This document shows, piece by piece, positions 51,708 through 60,859 of a stretch of 64,000 bases of DNA (positions are counted from its first letter, which is position 1; each line of letters begins with the position of its first letter). Location of the stretch: contig NZ_JAUSUT010000001.1 of the NCBI RefSeq assembly GCF_030814215.1, positions 7,130,001-7,194,000 of the forward strand, given 5' to 3'. The notes under the pieces are model-generated. The model saw only the letters and a list, made by a program, of their open reading frames with translations. It ran no database searches and was not told where the DNA came from. The stretch comes from Amycolatopsis thermophila. GTDB lineage: Bacteria > Actinomycetota > Actinomycetes > Mycobacteriales > Pseudonocardiaceae. Made by a program: the position numbers and the translations under genes.

Positions 51708-52369
51708 CCTTCTCGCTGGTGGCCCGCGACGGCGACCGGTTCGGGATCGTCGCCAGCTCGTCCAGTCCGGCCGTCGTGGCCCGGGTCGCGCACCTGCGCC
51801 CGGGTGTCGGGGCGGCCGCCTCGCAGAACGTCACCGACCCCCGGCTCGGCACGAAGCTGCTCGACCGGCTCGCCGAGCACGGCGACGCCGGACGCGCACT
51901 GTCCGAAGTGACCGGTTCGGCCGAGAACATCGGCTACCGGCAGCTGACCGTCCTGGGCCGCACCGGTCCCGGGGTCGCCTACAGCGGCGCGAAGACGCTG
52001 GGCACCCACGCGACGGCGACCACCGACGGCGCCGTGGCGGCGGGCAACATGCTGTCCGGCGCGCACATCCCCGAGGTGATGCTCGACGCCTTCGCCGCCG
52101 CCACCGGCCAGCTGGAGGAGCGGCTCGTCGCCGCGCTGCGGGCGGCCGTCGCCGCCGGCGGCGAGGAGGGCCCGGTGCGCTCGGCGGGCCTGGTCGTCGT
52201 GGCCGATGTCGACTGGCCGGTCACCGACCTGCGGGTGGACTGGGCCGACGACCCGGCCGACCGCCTGGCCGAGGTGCTCGACGTGTGGTTGCCCCAGCGC
52301 GACGACTACGTCCGCCGCGGCCTCGACCCGGCCGCCGCGCCCTCCTACGGCGTGCCCGGGGACCGGTGA
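51704..52369 (+). CDS. DUF1028 family protein
   Basis: The 221-aa protein begins MTFSLVARDGDRFGIVASSSSPAVVARVAHLRPGVGAAASQN, the usual DUF1028 start with FSLVARD and an ASQ motif; SGAKTLGTHA and VAAGNMLSG are further family marks. The family has an Ntn-hydrolase-like appearance and often sits beside RidA and amidohydrolase genes. Function is unproven. It is coupled to RidA by ATGA and to the M20 gene by TGATG. Confidence 0.85.
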   Translation: MTFSLVARDGDRFGIVASSSSPAVVARVAHLRPGVGAAASQNVTDPRLGTKLLDRLAEHGDAGRALSEVTGSAENIGYRQLTVLGRTGPGVAYSGAKTLGTHATATTDGAVAAGNMLSGAHIPEVMLDAFAAATGQLEERLVAALRAAVAAGGEEGPVRSAGLVVVADVDWPVTDLRVDWADDPADRLAEVLDVWLPQRDDYVRRGLDPAAAPSYGVPGDR

Positions 52370-53508
52370 TGACGGCGCTGAAGGCCGCCGCCCGCGAGCG
52401 CATCGAACGGCACGCCGGCGAGCTGATCGGGTTGTCCGAACGGCTGCACGCCGATCCCGAGACGGCCTGGGAGGAGCACCGGGCCGCGGCGATGGTCCCG
52501 GAGCTGCTCGACCGGGCCGGGTTCGCGGTGACCTCGGCCTACCTCGGCCTGGCCACCGCGTTCCACGCCCGGTTCGGCAGCGGCCCGACCCGGATCGCGC
52601 TGTGCGCCGAGTACGACGCGCTCCCCGGTCTCGGGCACGCCTGCGGCCACAACCTCATCGCGGCGAGCAGCGTCGGCGCCGCGCTGGGCCTGGCCGCGGT
52701 CGCCGACGAAGCCGGGCTCACCGTCGAGGTGTACGGCACGCCCGCCGAGGAGGGCGGGGGCGGCAAGATCGAGATGCTCGACCGCGGCGCCTTCGCGGGC
52801 GTGGACCTCGCCATGATGGTCCACCCCGCGCCGGTCGACGTCGCCGAGGCGCGGCCGTTCGCGGTGAGCCATTCGAAGATCTCCTACACCGGCCGGTCCG
52901 CGCATGCCGCGGCGTACCCGGAGGCCGGGATCAACGCCGCTGACGCGTTCACCGTCGCGCAGGTCGCGATCGGGCTGCTCCGCCAGCAGCTGCCGTCCTC
53001 GGCGCGCGTGCACGGCGTCGTCACGCACGCGGGCGACGCGCCCAACGCGATCCCCGAGCGCGCCACCGGCCGCTGGTACGTGCGGGCGGAGACGCTGGCG
53101 GAACTGGCCGAACTCGAACCGCGCGTGATGCGCGCGTTCGAGGCGGGCGCACTGGCGACCGGCTGCGAGCTGGCGGTCGAGCCGGAGAGCAAGCCCTACG
53201 CCGAGTTCCGCGCGGACGAGACGGCACTGGCCGACTACCGCGCGAACGCCCTGGCGCTCGGCCGCGAGTTCGCCCCGCCGGGCACCGCCGCCCGGATGAA
53301 CCGCGCCTCGACCGACATGGGCAACGTCTCCCAGGTCGTCCCGGCGATCCACCCCTACATCGGCATCGGGTCCCTGCCCGCGACCAACCACCAGCGCGAG
53401 TTCGCCGCGTTCTGCGTCGGCGCCACCGCGCAGCGGGCCCTCCAGGACGGCGCCGTGGCACTCGCCTGGACCGGGCTCGACCGCGCGGCCCGGCGGGAGG
53501 CGCGCTGA
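52369..53508 (+). CDS. M20-family amidohydrolase (AbgB/aminoacylase-like)
   Basis: The 379-aa protein has the M20 dinuclear metal site: EYDALPGLGHACGHN near residue 85 with CGH, the catalytic EEGGGG region, and HPAP; the lid domain is KISYTGRSAHAAAYPEAGINAADA. It belongs to the branch that cleaves p-aminobenzoyl-glutamate, indole-3-acetyl-aspartate or other N-acyl amino acids. With aspartase directly downstream, an N-acyl-aspartate-like substrate is attractive, as inference. It shares one base with the genes on either side. Confidence 0.88.
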   Translation: MTALKAAARERIERHAGELIGLSERLHADPETAWEEHRAAAMVPELLDRAGFAVTSAYLGLATAFHARFGSGPTRIALCAEYDALPGLGHACGHNLIAASSVGAALGLAAVADEAGLTVEVYGTPAEEGGGGKIEMLDRGAFAGVDLAMMVHPAPVDVAEARPFAVSHSKISYTGRSAHAAAYPEAGINAADAFTVAQVAIGLLRQQLPSSARVHGVVTHAGDAPNAIPERATGRWYVRAETLAELAELEPRVMRAFEAGALATGCELAVEPESKPYAEFRADETALADYRANALALGREFAPPGTAARMNRASTDMGNVSQVVPAIHPYIGIGSLPATNHQREFAAFCVGATAQRALQDGAVALAWTGLDRAARREAR

Positions 53509-54914
53509 TGGGCCGGCCCTTCCGGACCGAGCACGACCTGCTCGGCGAGATCAGCGTGCCCGCCGGGGCCTACTACGGCGCCCACACCGCGCGAGCGCTG
53601 GTCAACTTCCCGATCACCGGCGAGACGCTGGCCGCCCGGCCGCACCTGATCGCCGCGCTCGCCACGGTGAAGCAGGCGGCGGCCGCGGCCAACGCCGAAC
53701 TCGGGGCGCTCGACCAGCGCCGGGCCGGCGCCATCCAGGCCGCCTGCGCCGAGATCCGCGCCGGGGCGCTGCGGGAGGAGTTCGTGGTCGACCTGATCCA
53801 GGGCGGCGCGGGCACCTCGACGAACATGAACGCCAACGAGGTGATCGCCAACCGGGCCCTCGAACTGCTCGGCCACGACCGCGGCGACTACGCCGTGGTG
53901 CACCCGCTCGACCACGTCAACCTGGGCCAGAGCACCAACGACGTCTACCCCACCGCGGTCAAGCTCGCCCTCGACCGCTACCTCGCCGGCTTGCTCGGCG
54001 CACTCGGCGATCTCCGCGGAGCCTTCGCCGCCAAGGCGTCGGAGTTCGCGGACGTGCTGAAGATGGGCCGCACGCAGCTGCAGGACGCGGTGCCGATGAC
54101 GCTCGGCCAGGAGTTCGCGGCCTTCGCCGCGACCCTCGCCGAGGACGAACAGCGCCTCGCGGAGGCACGGCTGCTGCTGCACGAGCTCAACCTCGGCGGC
54201 ACCGCGATCGGCACCGGGCTCAACGCCCGCCCCGGCTACCGCGACCTCGCGGTCGGGCACCTCCGGTCACTCACCGGCATCGCCACGCTGGTGTCCGCGC
54301 CGGACCTGGTCGAGGCCACCGCCGACGTCGGCGTGTTCGTGCAGCTGTCCGGTGTGCTCAAACGGGTCGCGGTGAAGCTGTCGAAGATCTGCAACGACCT
54401 GCGCCTGCTGTCCTCCGGTCCGCAGGCGGGGTTCGGTGAGATCACCCTGCCCGCGCGGCAGGCGGGTTCGTCGATCATGCCCGGCAAGGTCAACCCGGTG
54501 ATCTGTGAGGCGGTCAACCAGATCGCGTTCGAGATCATCGGTCACGACGTCACCGTCACCCTCGCGGCCGAGGGCGGGCAACTGCAGCTCAACGCCTTCG
54601 AACCGATCATCGCGCGCGCCCTGACCGCCGGGCTCGGCCACCTCACCGCGGGCCTGGGCGTCCTCACCGAGCACTGCGTGCGCGGCATCACCGCCCACCG
54701 CGAACACCTCGCCGCCACCGTCGCCGCCTCCACCGGGCTGGTGACCGCGCTCGGTCCCGCGCTCGGCTACGAGACCGCGAGCGCCCTCGCCCTGGAAGCG
54801 CACCGCACCGGCCGCCCGGCGCTGGAGCTGGTGCGCGAACGGGGACTGCTCACCGAAGACCGCCTGCGCGCCTTGACCACCCCCGAGGCGCTCACCGGCA
54901 GGCGCAGCGCCTGA
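53508..54914 (+). CDS. aspA: Aspartate ammonia-lyase
   Basis: The 468-aa enzyme of the fumarase/aspartase superfamily deaminates L-aspartate to fumarate and ammonia. It has the N-terminal LLGEISVPAGAYYGAHT, GAGTSTNMNANEVIANRA, HPLDHVNLGQSTNDVYPTA, the TRLQ-like GRTQLQDAVPMTLGQE, and the flexible catalytic loop GSSIMPGKVNPV. In this operon it would use aspartate freed by the M20 hydrolase. A related superfamily member with a changed substrate cannot be excluded from sequence alone. Confidence 0.9.
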   Translation: MGRPFRTEHDLLGEISVPAGAYYGAHTARALVNFPITGETLAARPHLIAALATVKQAAAAANAELGALDQRRAGAIQAACAEIRAGALREEFVVDLIQGGAGTSTNMNANEVIANRALELLGHDRGDYAVVHPLDHVNLGQSTNDVYPTAVKLALDRYLAGLLGALGDLRGAFAAKASEFADVLKMGRTQLQDAVPMTLGQEFAAFAATLAEDEQRLAEARLLLHELNLGGTAIGTGLNARPGYRDLAVGHLRSLTGIATLVSAPDLVEATADVGVFVQLSGVLKRVAVKLSKICNDLRLLSSGPQAGFGEITLPARQAGSSIMPGKVNPVICEAVNQIAFEIIGHDVTVTLAAEGGQLQLNAFEPIIARALTAGLGHLTAGLGVLTEHCVRGITAHREHLAATVAASTGLVTALGPALGYETASALALEAHRTGRPALELVRERGLLTEDRLRALTTPEALTGRRSA

Positions 54915-54946
54915 CCGTCCACACTCGACAGAACTGGAGTTGTCCG

Positions 54947-56188
54947 ATGCCGAGCGAAGAAGTCGACGTCCTCGTCGTGGGTGCCGGCCAGGCCGGCCTC
55001 GCCATGAGCGAGCACCTGAGCGACTGCGGTGTGCCGCACCTGGTCCTGGAACGGCACCGGATCGCCGAACGCTGGCGGTCGGAGCGGTGGGACTCGCTGG
55101 TCGCGAACGGGCCCGCGTGGCACGACCGCTTCCCCGGCCTGGAGTTCGGCGACCTGGCCCCGGACGCGTTCGCGTCGAAGGACCAGATCGCCGACTACTT
55201 CGAGGCCTACGCGGAGAAGATCGCCGCGCCCGTCCGGACCGGGGTCGAGGTGCGGTCCGTGCGCCGCCACGCCGGACGGCCCGGTTTCCACGTGCGGACC
55301 TCGCAGGGCTCGATCGACGCCCGGTTCGTCGTCGCCGCCACCGGGCCGTTCCAGCGGCCGGTGGTGCCACCGATCGTGCCCGGCGAGGCCGGGCCTGCGC
55401 AGATCCACTCCAGCTCCTACAAGAACCCGGAGCAGCTGCCGGACGGCGCCGTGCTCGTGGTCGGGGCCGGGTCGTCCGGGGTGCAGATCGCCGAGGAACT
55501 GCACCGGTCGGGACGGCGGGTCTACCTGTCCGTGGGCCCGCACGACCGGCCGCCGCGCCGGTACCGCGGGCGCGACTTCTGCTGGTGGCTCGGGGTGCTC
55601 GGCAAGTGGGACGCCGAAACCCCGCCGAGGGGCGCGGAACACGTGACCATCGCCGTCAGCGGCGCGCGCGGCGGCCACACCGTCGACTTCCGCGCCCTCG
55701 CCGCGCTCGGCATCACCCTCGTCGGCCGGACCGGCTCCTACGCGGACGGGACGATCCACTTCAGACCGGACCTGGGCGCCAACATCGCGGCCGGTGACGC
55801 GAACTACCTGTCGCTGCTGGACGAAGCCGACGCCTACGTCGAGCGCAACGGCCTGGACCTGCCGGAGGAACCCGAAGCGCGCGAGCTGGGACCCGACCCG
55901 GCGTGCGTGACCGACCCCCTGCTCGAACTCGACCTGGCCGCCGCCGGAGTCGGCTCGATCGTGTGGGCGACCGGGTTCGCCGTCGACTACGGCTGGCTGC
56001 AGGTCGACGCGTTCGACGAGAACGGCAAGCCGGAGCACCGGCGCGGGGTGTCCACCGAGCCGGGTGTGTACTTCCTGGGACTGCCGTGGCTGGCGCGCCG
56101 CGGATCGAGCTTCATCTGGGGGGTGTGGCACGACGCCAAGTTCGTCGCCGACCACATCACCACCCAGCGCAACTACCTGCGGTACTGA
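54947..56188 (+). CDS. FAD/NADPH-dependent flavoprotein monooxygenase (CzcO/YUCCA-like)
   Basis: The 413-aa product has an FAD site GAGQAGLAMSEHL near residue 12, a second nucleotide site VVGAGSSGVQIAEEL near residue 165, WxxRWDSL region (ERWRSERWDSLVAN) and an ATGF motif (VWATGFAVDYGWL). Class B flavin monooxygenases of this kind hydroxylate nitrogen or sulfur or insert oxygen; the group includes YUCCA auxin enzymes. It lies 32 bp after aspA with a GGAG site. Confidence 0.88.
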   Translation: MPSEEVDVLVVGAGQAGLAMSEHLSDCGVPHLVLERHRIAERWRSERWDSLVANGPAWHDRFPGLEFGDLAPDAFASKDQIADYFEAYAEKIAAPVRTGVEVRSVRRHAGRPGFHVRTSQGSIDARFVVAATGPFQRPVVPPIVPGEAGPAQIHSSSYKNPEQLPDGAVLVVGAGSSGVQIAEELHRSGRRVYLSVGPHDRPPRRYRGRDFCWWLGVLGKWDAETPPRGAEHVTIAVSGARGGHTVDFRALAALGITLVGRTGSYADGTIHFRPDLGANIAAGDANYLSLLDEADAYVERNGLDLPEEPEARELGPDPACVTDPLLELDLAAAGVGSIVWATGFAVDYGWLQVDAFDENGKPEHRRGVSTEPGVYFLGLPWLARRGSSFIWGVWHDAKFVADHITTQRNYLRY

Positions 56189-56262
56189 AAACCCGCGCCC
56201 CGGCGCGTGAATTCGCTGTTTCGCCCCTGTTGTCGCCGGACAACGCGGCAGATCCACCGCTT

Positions 56263-56283
56263 TGCATCACCGTTTCCGATGCA
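56263..56283. promoter_or_regulatory. Palindrome upstream of the MHS transporter
   Basis: TGCATC at 56263-56268 and GATGCA at 56278-56283 are perfect inverted arms with 9 bp between. They lie 79 bp upstream of the transporter start in a 173-bp gap, suggesting that the transporter has its own regulated promoter. Confidence 0.4.
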
Positions 56284-56361
56284 TTGTTTCGTCTATTTCT
56301 TCTTGTTCGATGCGGTGCCGGCTCCTAGCGTCATCGCGAGAACTGGCCCGAGGAGGCACCC

Positions 56362-57696
56362 ATGACCCGATCCGACTCACCTCCCGTCGAGGAGCTGACC
56401 GCGGCGCTCGCCGATCCGGCGACGCTGCGCCGCAGCGTCGCGGCCGGCGCCGTCGGGGTCTTTGTCCACTGGTTCGACTGGGCCGCCTACGCCTACCTCG
56501 CCAGCACCATCGCCGCGGTCTTCTTCCCGGCGGAGAACAGCACCGCCGGCCTGCTCGCGGTGTTCGGGGTGTTCGCGGTCTCCTTCGGCATCCGCCCGAT
56601 CGGCGCGCTGGTGTTCGGCCCGCTCGGCGACCGCGTCGGCCGCAAGCGGACGCTGTCGGTCGTCATCTTCATGATGTCCGGGGCGACGCTGGTGATCGGG
56701 CTGCTGCCCGGCTACTCGACGCTCGGGATCGCGGCGCCGGTGCTGCTGGTGGTCCTGCGCCTGTTGCAGGGCTTCGCGGCGGGCGGTGAGTTCGGCAGCG
56801 CGGCGAGCTTCCTCGCCGAGTACGCACCCCGCCGTCGCCGCGGGTTCGGGGTCAGCTGGCTGGAAGTCGGTTCCCTGCTGGGATTCCTCGCCGGGTCGTT
56901 CGTGTTCCTCCTGTTGTCGCTGGGACTGTCGGACGCGCAGCTCACCTCGTGGGGCTGGCGGATCCCGTTCCTCATCGCCGCACCGCTGGGCATCATCGGC
57001 TTCGTCATCCGCAACAAGATCGAGGACACCCCGGAGTACCGCGCCCTCGAGGCGACCGACAACGTGCCGCGCAGCCCGGTGCGGGAACTGTTCCGCCACA
57101 ACAAGAAGCAGCTGCTGCAGGCCGCCGGCCTGATGACGATGATGCACGTGCCGTTCTACGCGGTGCTGACCTACCTGGTCACCTACGAGACCGATCACCT
57201 GGGCCACTCCGCGGGCAGCGCCGCGTTGCTGTCCACGGTGATCTCGCTGGTGGGTCTCGTCCTGGTGCCCGGGTTCGGCCGGCTCTCCGACCGCGTGGGC
57301 CGGCGGCCGGTCCTCATCGGAGCGGGCGTGGCGCTGTTCGTCCTGGCGACGCCCGCGTTCCTGCTGATGCGCACGGGCCTGGCCGGCACCTGGGTGGCCG
57401 CGCTCGCGCTGGGCGTCATCCTCGCCGCGATCCTGGGGACCTACGCGGTGTGGTCGGCGGAGATCTTCCCGACCCGCACCCGCCAGGGCGGGCTCTCGAT
57501 CGCGTACAACCTGACGGCGGCGCTGTTCGCAGGCACCGTCCCGTACGTCATGACCGTCCTGATCTCCGCGACCGGCACCACACTGGTGCCCGGGCCCTAC
57601 CTCATGGTGGCGGCGGTCATCGGGCTGGTGGCGGCGTTCTCGATGCGCGAGACCGTGGGCACGCCCCTGCTGCGGGCCGAGGACCTCGACGGGTAG
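56362..57696 (+). CDS. MFS transporter, metabolite:H+ symporter (MHS) family
   Basis: This 444-aa, 12-helix permease has FVHWFDWAAYAYLA in helix 1, RPIGALVFGPLGDRVGRKRTL in loop 2-3, LLQGFAAGGEFGSAASFLAEYA in helix 4 and GWRIPFLIAAPLG. It is third of its family in the window. It has GAGGAGG before the ATG. It follows the aspartase/monooxygenase genes on the same strand and probably brings in their substrate. Confidence 0.9.
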   Translation: MTRSDSPPVEELTAALADPATLRRSVAAGAVGVFVHWFDWAAYAYLASTIAAVFFPAENSTAGLLAVFGVFAVSFGIRPIGALVFGPLGDRVGRKRTLSVVIFMMSGATLVIGLLPGYSTLGIAAPVLLVVLRLLQGFAAGGEFGSAASFLAEYAPRRRRGFGVSWLEVGSLLGFLAGSFVFLLLSLGLSDAQLTSWGWRIPFLIAAPLGIIGFVIRNKIEDTPEYRALEATDNVPRSPVRELFRHNKKQLLQAAGLMTMMHVPFYAVLTYLVTYETDHLGHSAGSAALLSTVISLVGLVLVPGFGRLSDRVGRRPVLIGAGVALFVLATPAFLLMRTGLAGTWVAALALGVILAAILGTYAVWSAEIFPTRTRQGGLSIAYNLTAALFAGTVPYVMTVLISATGTTLVPGPYLMVAAVIGLVAAFSMRETVGTPLLRAEDLDG

Positions 57697-57900
57697 CCGC
57701 CGGGATCACGCGGGGGGCGGCGTGGTCACCGCAGGGACGGATCGTCCGCCGGGAGCTGCGTGTCCTCGGGCTGGGTGTCGGTGGGGCGGTGCTGGTGCTC
57801 CGTGGACCTGCGATGCCGGCCACCGGAGCCGTCCGGGCGATCTTGCCGCAGTCGCGACGCCTCCCACCGGCCGTCACGGTCGCGGTCTTCGGCGTGGTGC

Positions 57901-58146
57901 CTACCCATGGGCGCCCGGCTCCGCACGCTGCGGGGTGCGGACGTCGACGACGGTGTCGGCGCGGACCCAGTCGGGGTCCTGGTCCCCGGGTTTTCCGTCG
58001 ACCTGAACCGGTACCCACGTGGTGTCGGTGCCGGGGTCGAACACGGGCGTGCCGGCGACCACGCCGCGCCGGCAGAGCCGCCGTGTGGTGTCGTCCGGCT
58101 CGCCGGGCAGGTAGATGACCTGGCAGCCGACGTCGAACTCCGGCAT
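57901..58146 (-). CDS. Small conserved-looking protein of unknown function
   Basis: The 81-aa product starts MPEFDVGCQVIYLPGEPDDTT and is rich in short beta-type segments (GVVAGTPVFDPGTDTTWVPVQV, WVRADTVVDV), suggesting a small barrel. No family comes to mind. The ATG at 58146 has GGAGGT 8 bp upstream, which decides the start over an upstream ATG at 58179. It is convergent with the transporter and divergent from the ECF gene. Confidence 0.6.
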   Translation of the reverse strand: MPEFDVGCQVIYLPGEPDDTTRRLCRRGVVAGTPVFDPGTDTTWVPVQVDGKPGDQDPDWVRADTVVDVRTPQRAEPGAHG

Positions 58147-58323
58147 CGCGCCCACCTCCGTCACAGTCTCGGCTTGCACCTTCGCTCACTGGTGGCAGTC
58201 CCGCCGGACCGTCCGATGACGGGGTCCGGCGGGATTCCCCCCACCCGGGGGAGGTTGCGGCCGCGTAATGAGCTCCTCGTCGCGGCGTCTCACCGCAAAC
58301 GCCCCGACCGAGGAGGAGGCCCA

Positions 58324-59493
58324 GTGGCGGGGGACGGCGACATCGACGCCGAGCTGATCGAGGCGGTCCGCGCCGGCGACGTGCTCGCCTACGACCGGCT
58401 GTTCCGGCGTCACCTGCCGGCGGCGCGCCGGGTGGCGTCGATGGTGTGGCGGGACCGGTCCGAGGTCGACGACCTCGTCGCCGAGTCGTTCCTGCGGGTC
58501 TTCGCGGCGATCCGGGACGGCAAGGGACCGGCCGGGCGGTTCCGGCCCTACCTGCTGGTCACGCTGCGGAACCTCGCCCTGGACTGGGGACGGCGCCGCG
58601 ACCGGTGCGACGCGGCGGCCGCCGACCGGGAGGACGGCGCGCCCGGCGTGGAGGAGATCGTGGTCGACCGGCTGACCGGCGAGGTCGCGCTGGCGGCCTT
58701 CCGGACTCTGCCCGCGCGCTGGCGCTACGTCCTGTGGCACATCGAACTGGCCGGCACCTGGCCCGGGCAACTGGCCGGCGAGCTCGGCCTGAGCCCCAAC
58801 GGTGTCGCGGCGCTGGCGGCGCGCGCCCGGGAGGGTCTGCGGCAGGCGTTCCTGCAGGCCCACGTCCCCGCGGCGAGCGCGCCGGAGTGCCGCGAGGTGC
58901 GACGGCGGCTGGCGGCGTGGACCCGTGCCGACGTCACCGACCGCCAGCGCCGGGTGATCGCCACGCACCTGGAGGGCTGCCCGGAGTGCCGCCGGGTCGC
59001 CGCGCTGCTGGACAACGTCAACAGCGGGTTGCCCGCACTGGCTCTGGTCCCCCTGCTCGGACGGCTGCCGCTCTCCGCCGTCGCGGGGGGAGGCGGGGTG
59101 ACCACACTGTCCAAGGTGGCCGCGGCGGTGACGCTCGCGGCGGTGACGGTCACCGCCGCGCCGGCCGTGCCCCTGGGAACGCCCTCCGCCAGGCCCGGGC
59201 CCCGGGTCGCGGCCGCGGCGCCGACGGTGCCGGTCTCCGCGCAGGCGGTGCCGGTCGCCGGGCAGCCCGTGCTGTCCCCCGGGCAGGTGCTGCCGGCCGA
59301 AGGCGGCGTGTCGCCGGCCGTTCCGGTGGCGGCCCAGCCCGACGACCAGGGCCGTCACCGGGGAGCGGAGGCCCGGTCGAAGACGGGCGGTTCCGCGCAC
59401 GCCCCGGGACGACCGAAGGCCGCGAACCCCGATCGACCGCGGAAGGCGTACCGGCCGCTTCCGGGCCGGGCCAAGGGCACGCCGAAGAGGTGA
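58324..59493 (+). CDS. ECF sigma factor fused to a zinc-binding anti-sigma-like domain and membrane helix
   Basis: Residues 15-90 match sigma region 2 (AYDRLFRRHLPAARRVASMVWRD, DDLVAESFLRVFAAI) and 115-175 region 4 (LPARWRYVLWHIELAG, AGELGLSPNGVAALAARAREGLRQAFL). Then comes Cys189 and the ZAS motif HLEGCPEC (His215, Cys219, Cys222), one membrane-type helix (TLSKVAAAVTLAAVTVTAAP, 261-280) and a Pro/Ala-rich tail of about 110 residues ending very basic. So sigma factor and anti-sigma-like parts share one chain, anchored in the membrane with the tail probably outside. The GTG at 58324 is preceded by GGAGGAGG. It has no separate anti-sigma gene beside it. Confidence 0.85.
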   Translation: MAGDGDIDAELIEAVRAGDVLAYDRLFRRHLPAARRVASMVWRDRSEVDDLVAESFLRVFAAIRDGKGPAGRFRPYLLVTLRNLALDWGRRRDRCDAAAADREDGAPGVEEIVVDRLTGEVALAAFRTLPARWRYVLWHIELAGTWPGQLAGELGLSPNGVAALAARAREGLRQAFLQAHVPAASAPECREVRRRLAAWTRADVTDRQRRVIATHLEGCPECRRVAALLDNVNSGLPALALVPLLGRLPLSAVAGGGGVTTLSKVAAAVTLAAVTVTAAPAVPLGTPSARPGPRVAAAAPTVPVSAQAVPVAGQPVLSPGQVLPAEGGVSPAVPVAAQPDDQGRHRGAEARSKTGGSAHAPGRPKAANPDRPRKAYRPLPGRAKGTPKR

Positions 59494-59590
59494 GGCCTCG
59501 CGCTGGTCCCTGCGCTCACAGGTCCCACCGCAATGCGGCGCGCCCAGGCGCCCGTTCCGCAGTGATCTGCTGTGCCGGGTACCGGTGGTG

Positions 59591-60775
59591 TCACACGGTG
59601 ATCGCGTGTGGCTCGTCGGCCCGCACGGTGCGACGACGGCGGGTCGGGAGCATCGACGTCGGGTGGGAGATGCTCCAGGCCGCGGTCCGGCAGATCATCT
59701 CCTTCAGGCGTGCGGCCGTCCGGCCGGTGACGGCGGACGGTTTGGGCTCATCGTCCGGGGTCACCCACTGCACGACGGCGTCCCGGCGGCCGAGGCTGAC
59801 GCACTGGGCGGTGTAGCCGATCTTGTTCGGGGGGACCCGACCTCCGGTCAGGCGGGCGGCGATGGCGTCGGCCGCCAGGTGGGCCATGGGGACCCCGGCG
59901 GCGCAGGACATGCGCAGTGGTGCGCCGCTCGCGCCCGGTGCGAGCGCGGCATCACCGACGGCGTAGACGTCGGGGTGCGAGACGGACCGCATCGTGTCGT
60001 CGACCACGATCTGCCCCGTCGGGGAAACCCGCAGGGTCGTGGCCGCGGCGATGGGGTGGACGGTGAAGCCGGCCGCCCAGACGGTCACCTGCGCCGGGAG
60101 CGTGCGCCCGTCGGCGGTGACCACGCCGGCCGGTTCGACGCGGGCGATGCCGGTGTGCTCGTGCAGGGTGATGCCGAGCCGGTCGAACACCGTGCGCAGG
60201 TGGCGCTGGGCCTTCTCGCTCAGCCAGTCGCCGGCGCCGCCGCGGGCGGCGAGTGCGACGGCGAGGTCCGGCCGGGCTTCGGCGATCTCGGTGGCGGCTT
60301 CGATGCTGGTCAGGCCACCCCCGACGACGAGCACGGTTCCGCCCGCGGCGAGGTCGGCCAGACGGGCGCGCAGGCGCAGCGCGGCGTGCTTCCCGGCGAG
60401 GTGGTGGGCGTTCTCGGCGACGCCGGGAACGCCGCAGTCGGCGGCGGTGCTGCCGAGGGCGTACACGAGCGTGTCGTAGGCGATCTCGCCGGGGCGGTCG
60501 GCGTCGACGACGGCGACGGTCCTGCGTTCGACGTCGACGGCGGTGACCTGCGCAATCCGCACCTGCACGCCGGTGCCCGCGAAGACGTCGGCCAGCGGGC
60601 GGGGCTTCAGGTCCTGGCCGGTCGCGAGCTGGTGCATGCGGACGCGCTCGACGAACTCGGGGTCGGCGTTGACGAGGGTGACCTCGGTGTCGGCGGGGTG
60701 CAGCCGCTTGGCCAGGCGCGCGGCGGCGTTGGCTCCGGCGTATCCGGCTCCGAGGACGACGATGCGGTGCTTCAT
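59591..60775 (-). CDS. NAD(P)/FAD-dependent oxidoreductase (type II NADH dehydrogenase-like)
   Basis: The 394-aa flavoprotein has GAGYAGANAAARL near residue 9, a second nucleotide site VVGGGLTSIEAATEIAE near 150, and VYAVGDAA near 265. No membrane helix is seen at the C-terminus. It lies 84 bp downstream of the ECF41 sigma gene on the same strand. ECF41 sigma factors typically control an adjacent COE-type gene (carboxymuconolactone decarboxylase, oxidoreductase or epimerase), so this is the expected target. Confidence 0.88.
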   Translation of the reverse strand: MKHRIVVLGAGYAGANAAARLAKRLHPADTEVTLVNADPEFVERVRMHQLATGQDLKPRPLADVFAGTGVQVRIAQVTAVDVERRTVAVVDADRPGEIAYDTLVYALGSTAADCGVPGVAENAHHLAGKHAALRLRARLADLAAGGTVLVVGGGLTSIEAATEIAEARPDLAVALAARGGAGDWLSEKAQRHLRTVFDRLGITLHEHTGIARVEPAGVVTADGRTLPAQVTVWAAGFTVHPIAAATTLRVSPTGQIVVDDTMRSVSHPDVYAVGDAALAPGASGAPLRMSCAAGVPMAHLAADAIAARLTGGRVPPNKIGYTAQCVSLGRRDAVVQWVTPDDEPKPSAVTGRTAARLKEMICRTAAWSISHPTSMLPTRRRRTVRADEPHAITV

Positions 60776-60859
60776 GGCTCCCTCACTCCTGTCTGGCGGG
60801 TGTCGCTCCCTGAACCGGACAGCGGGGCGGAACCTGACAGCAGCGGGGTATGACCTGGG

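Noticed and set aside
53508-56188. Nitrosuccinate-type pathway (CreE/CreD) from the flavin enzyme plus aspartase-superfamily protein.
   Set aside because: The lyase reads as a true aspartase with standard loop motifs, and the flavin enzyme is a short CzcO/YUCCA-like protein rather than the longer CreE type; the adjacent M20 and RidA genes favour catabolism.
60776-60859. ECF41-type promoter (TGTCACA-N16-CGTC) before the oxidoreductase gene.
   Set aside because: A TGTCAGG occurs but no CGTC at the proper distance, so the match is too weak to list.
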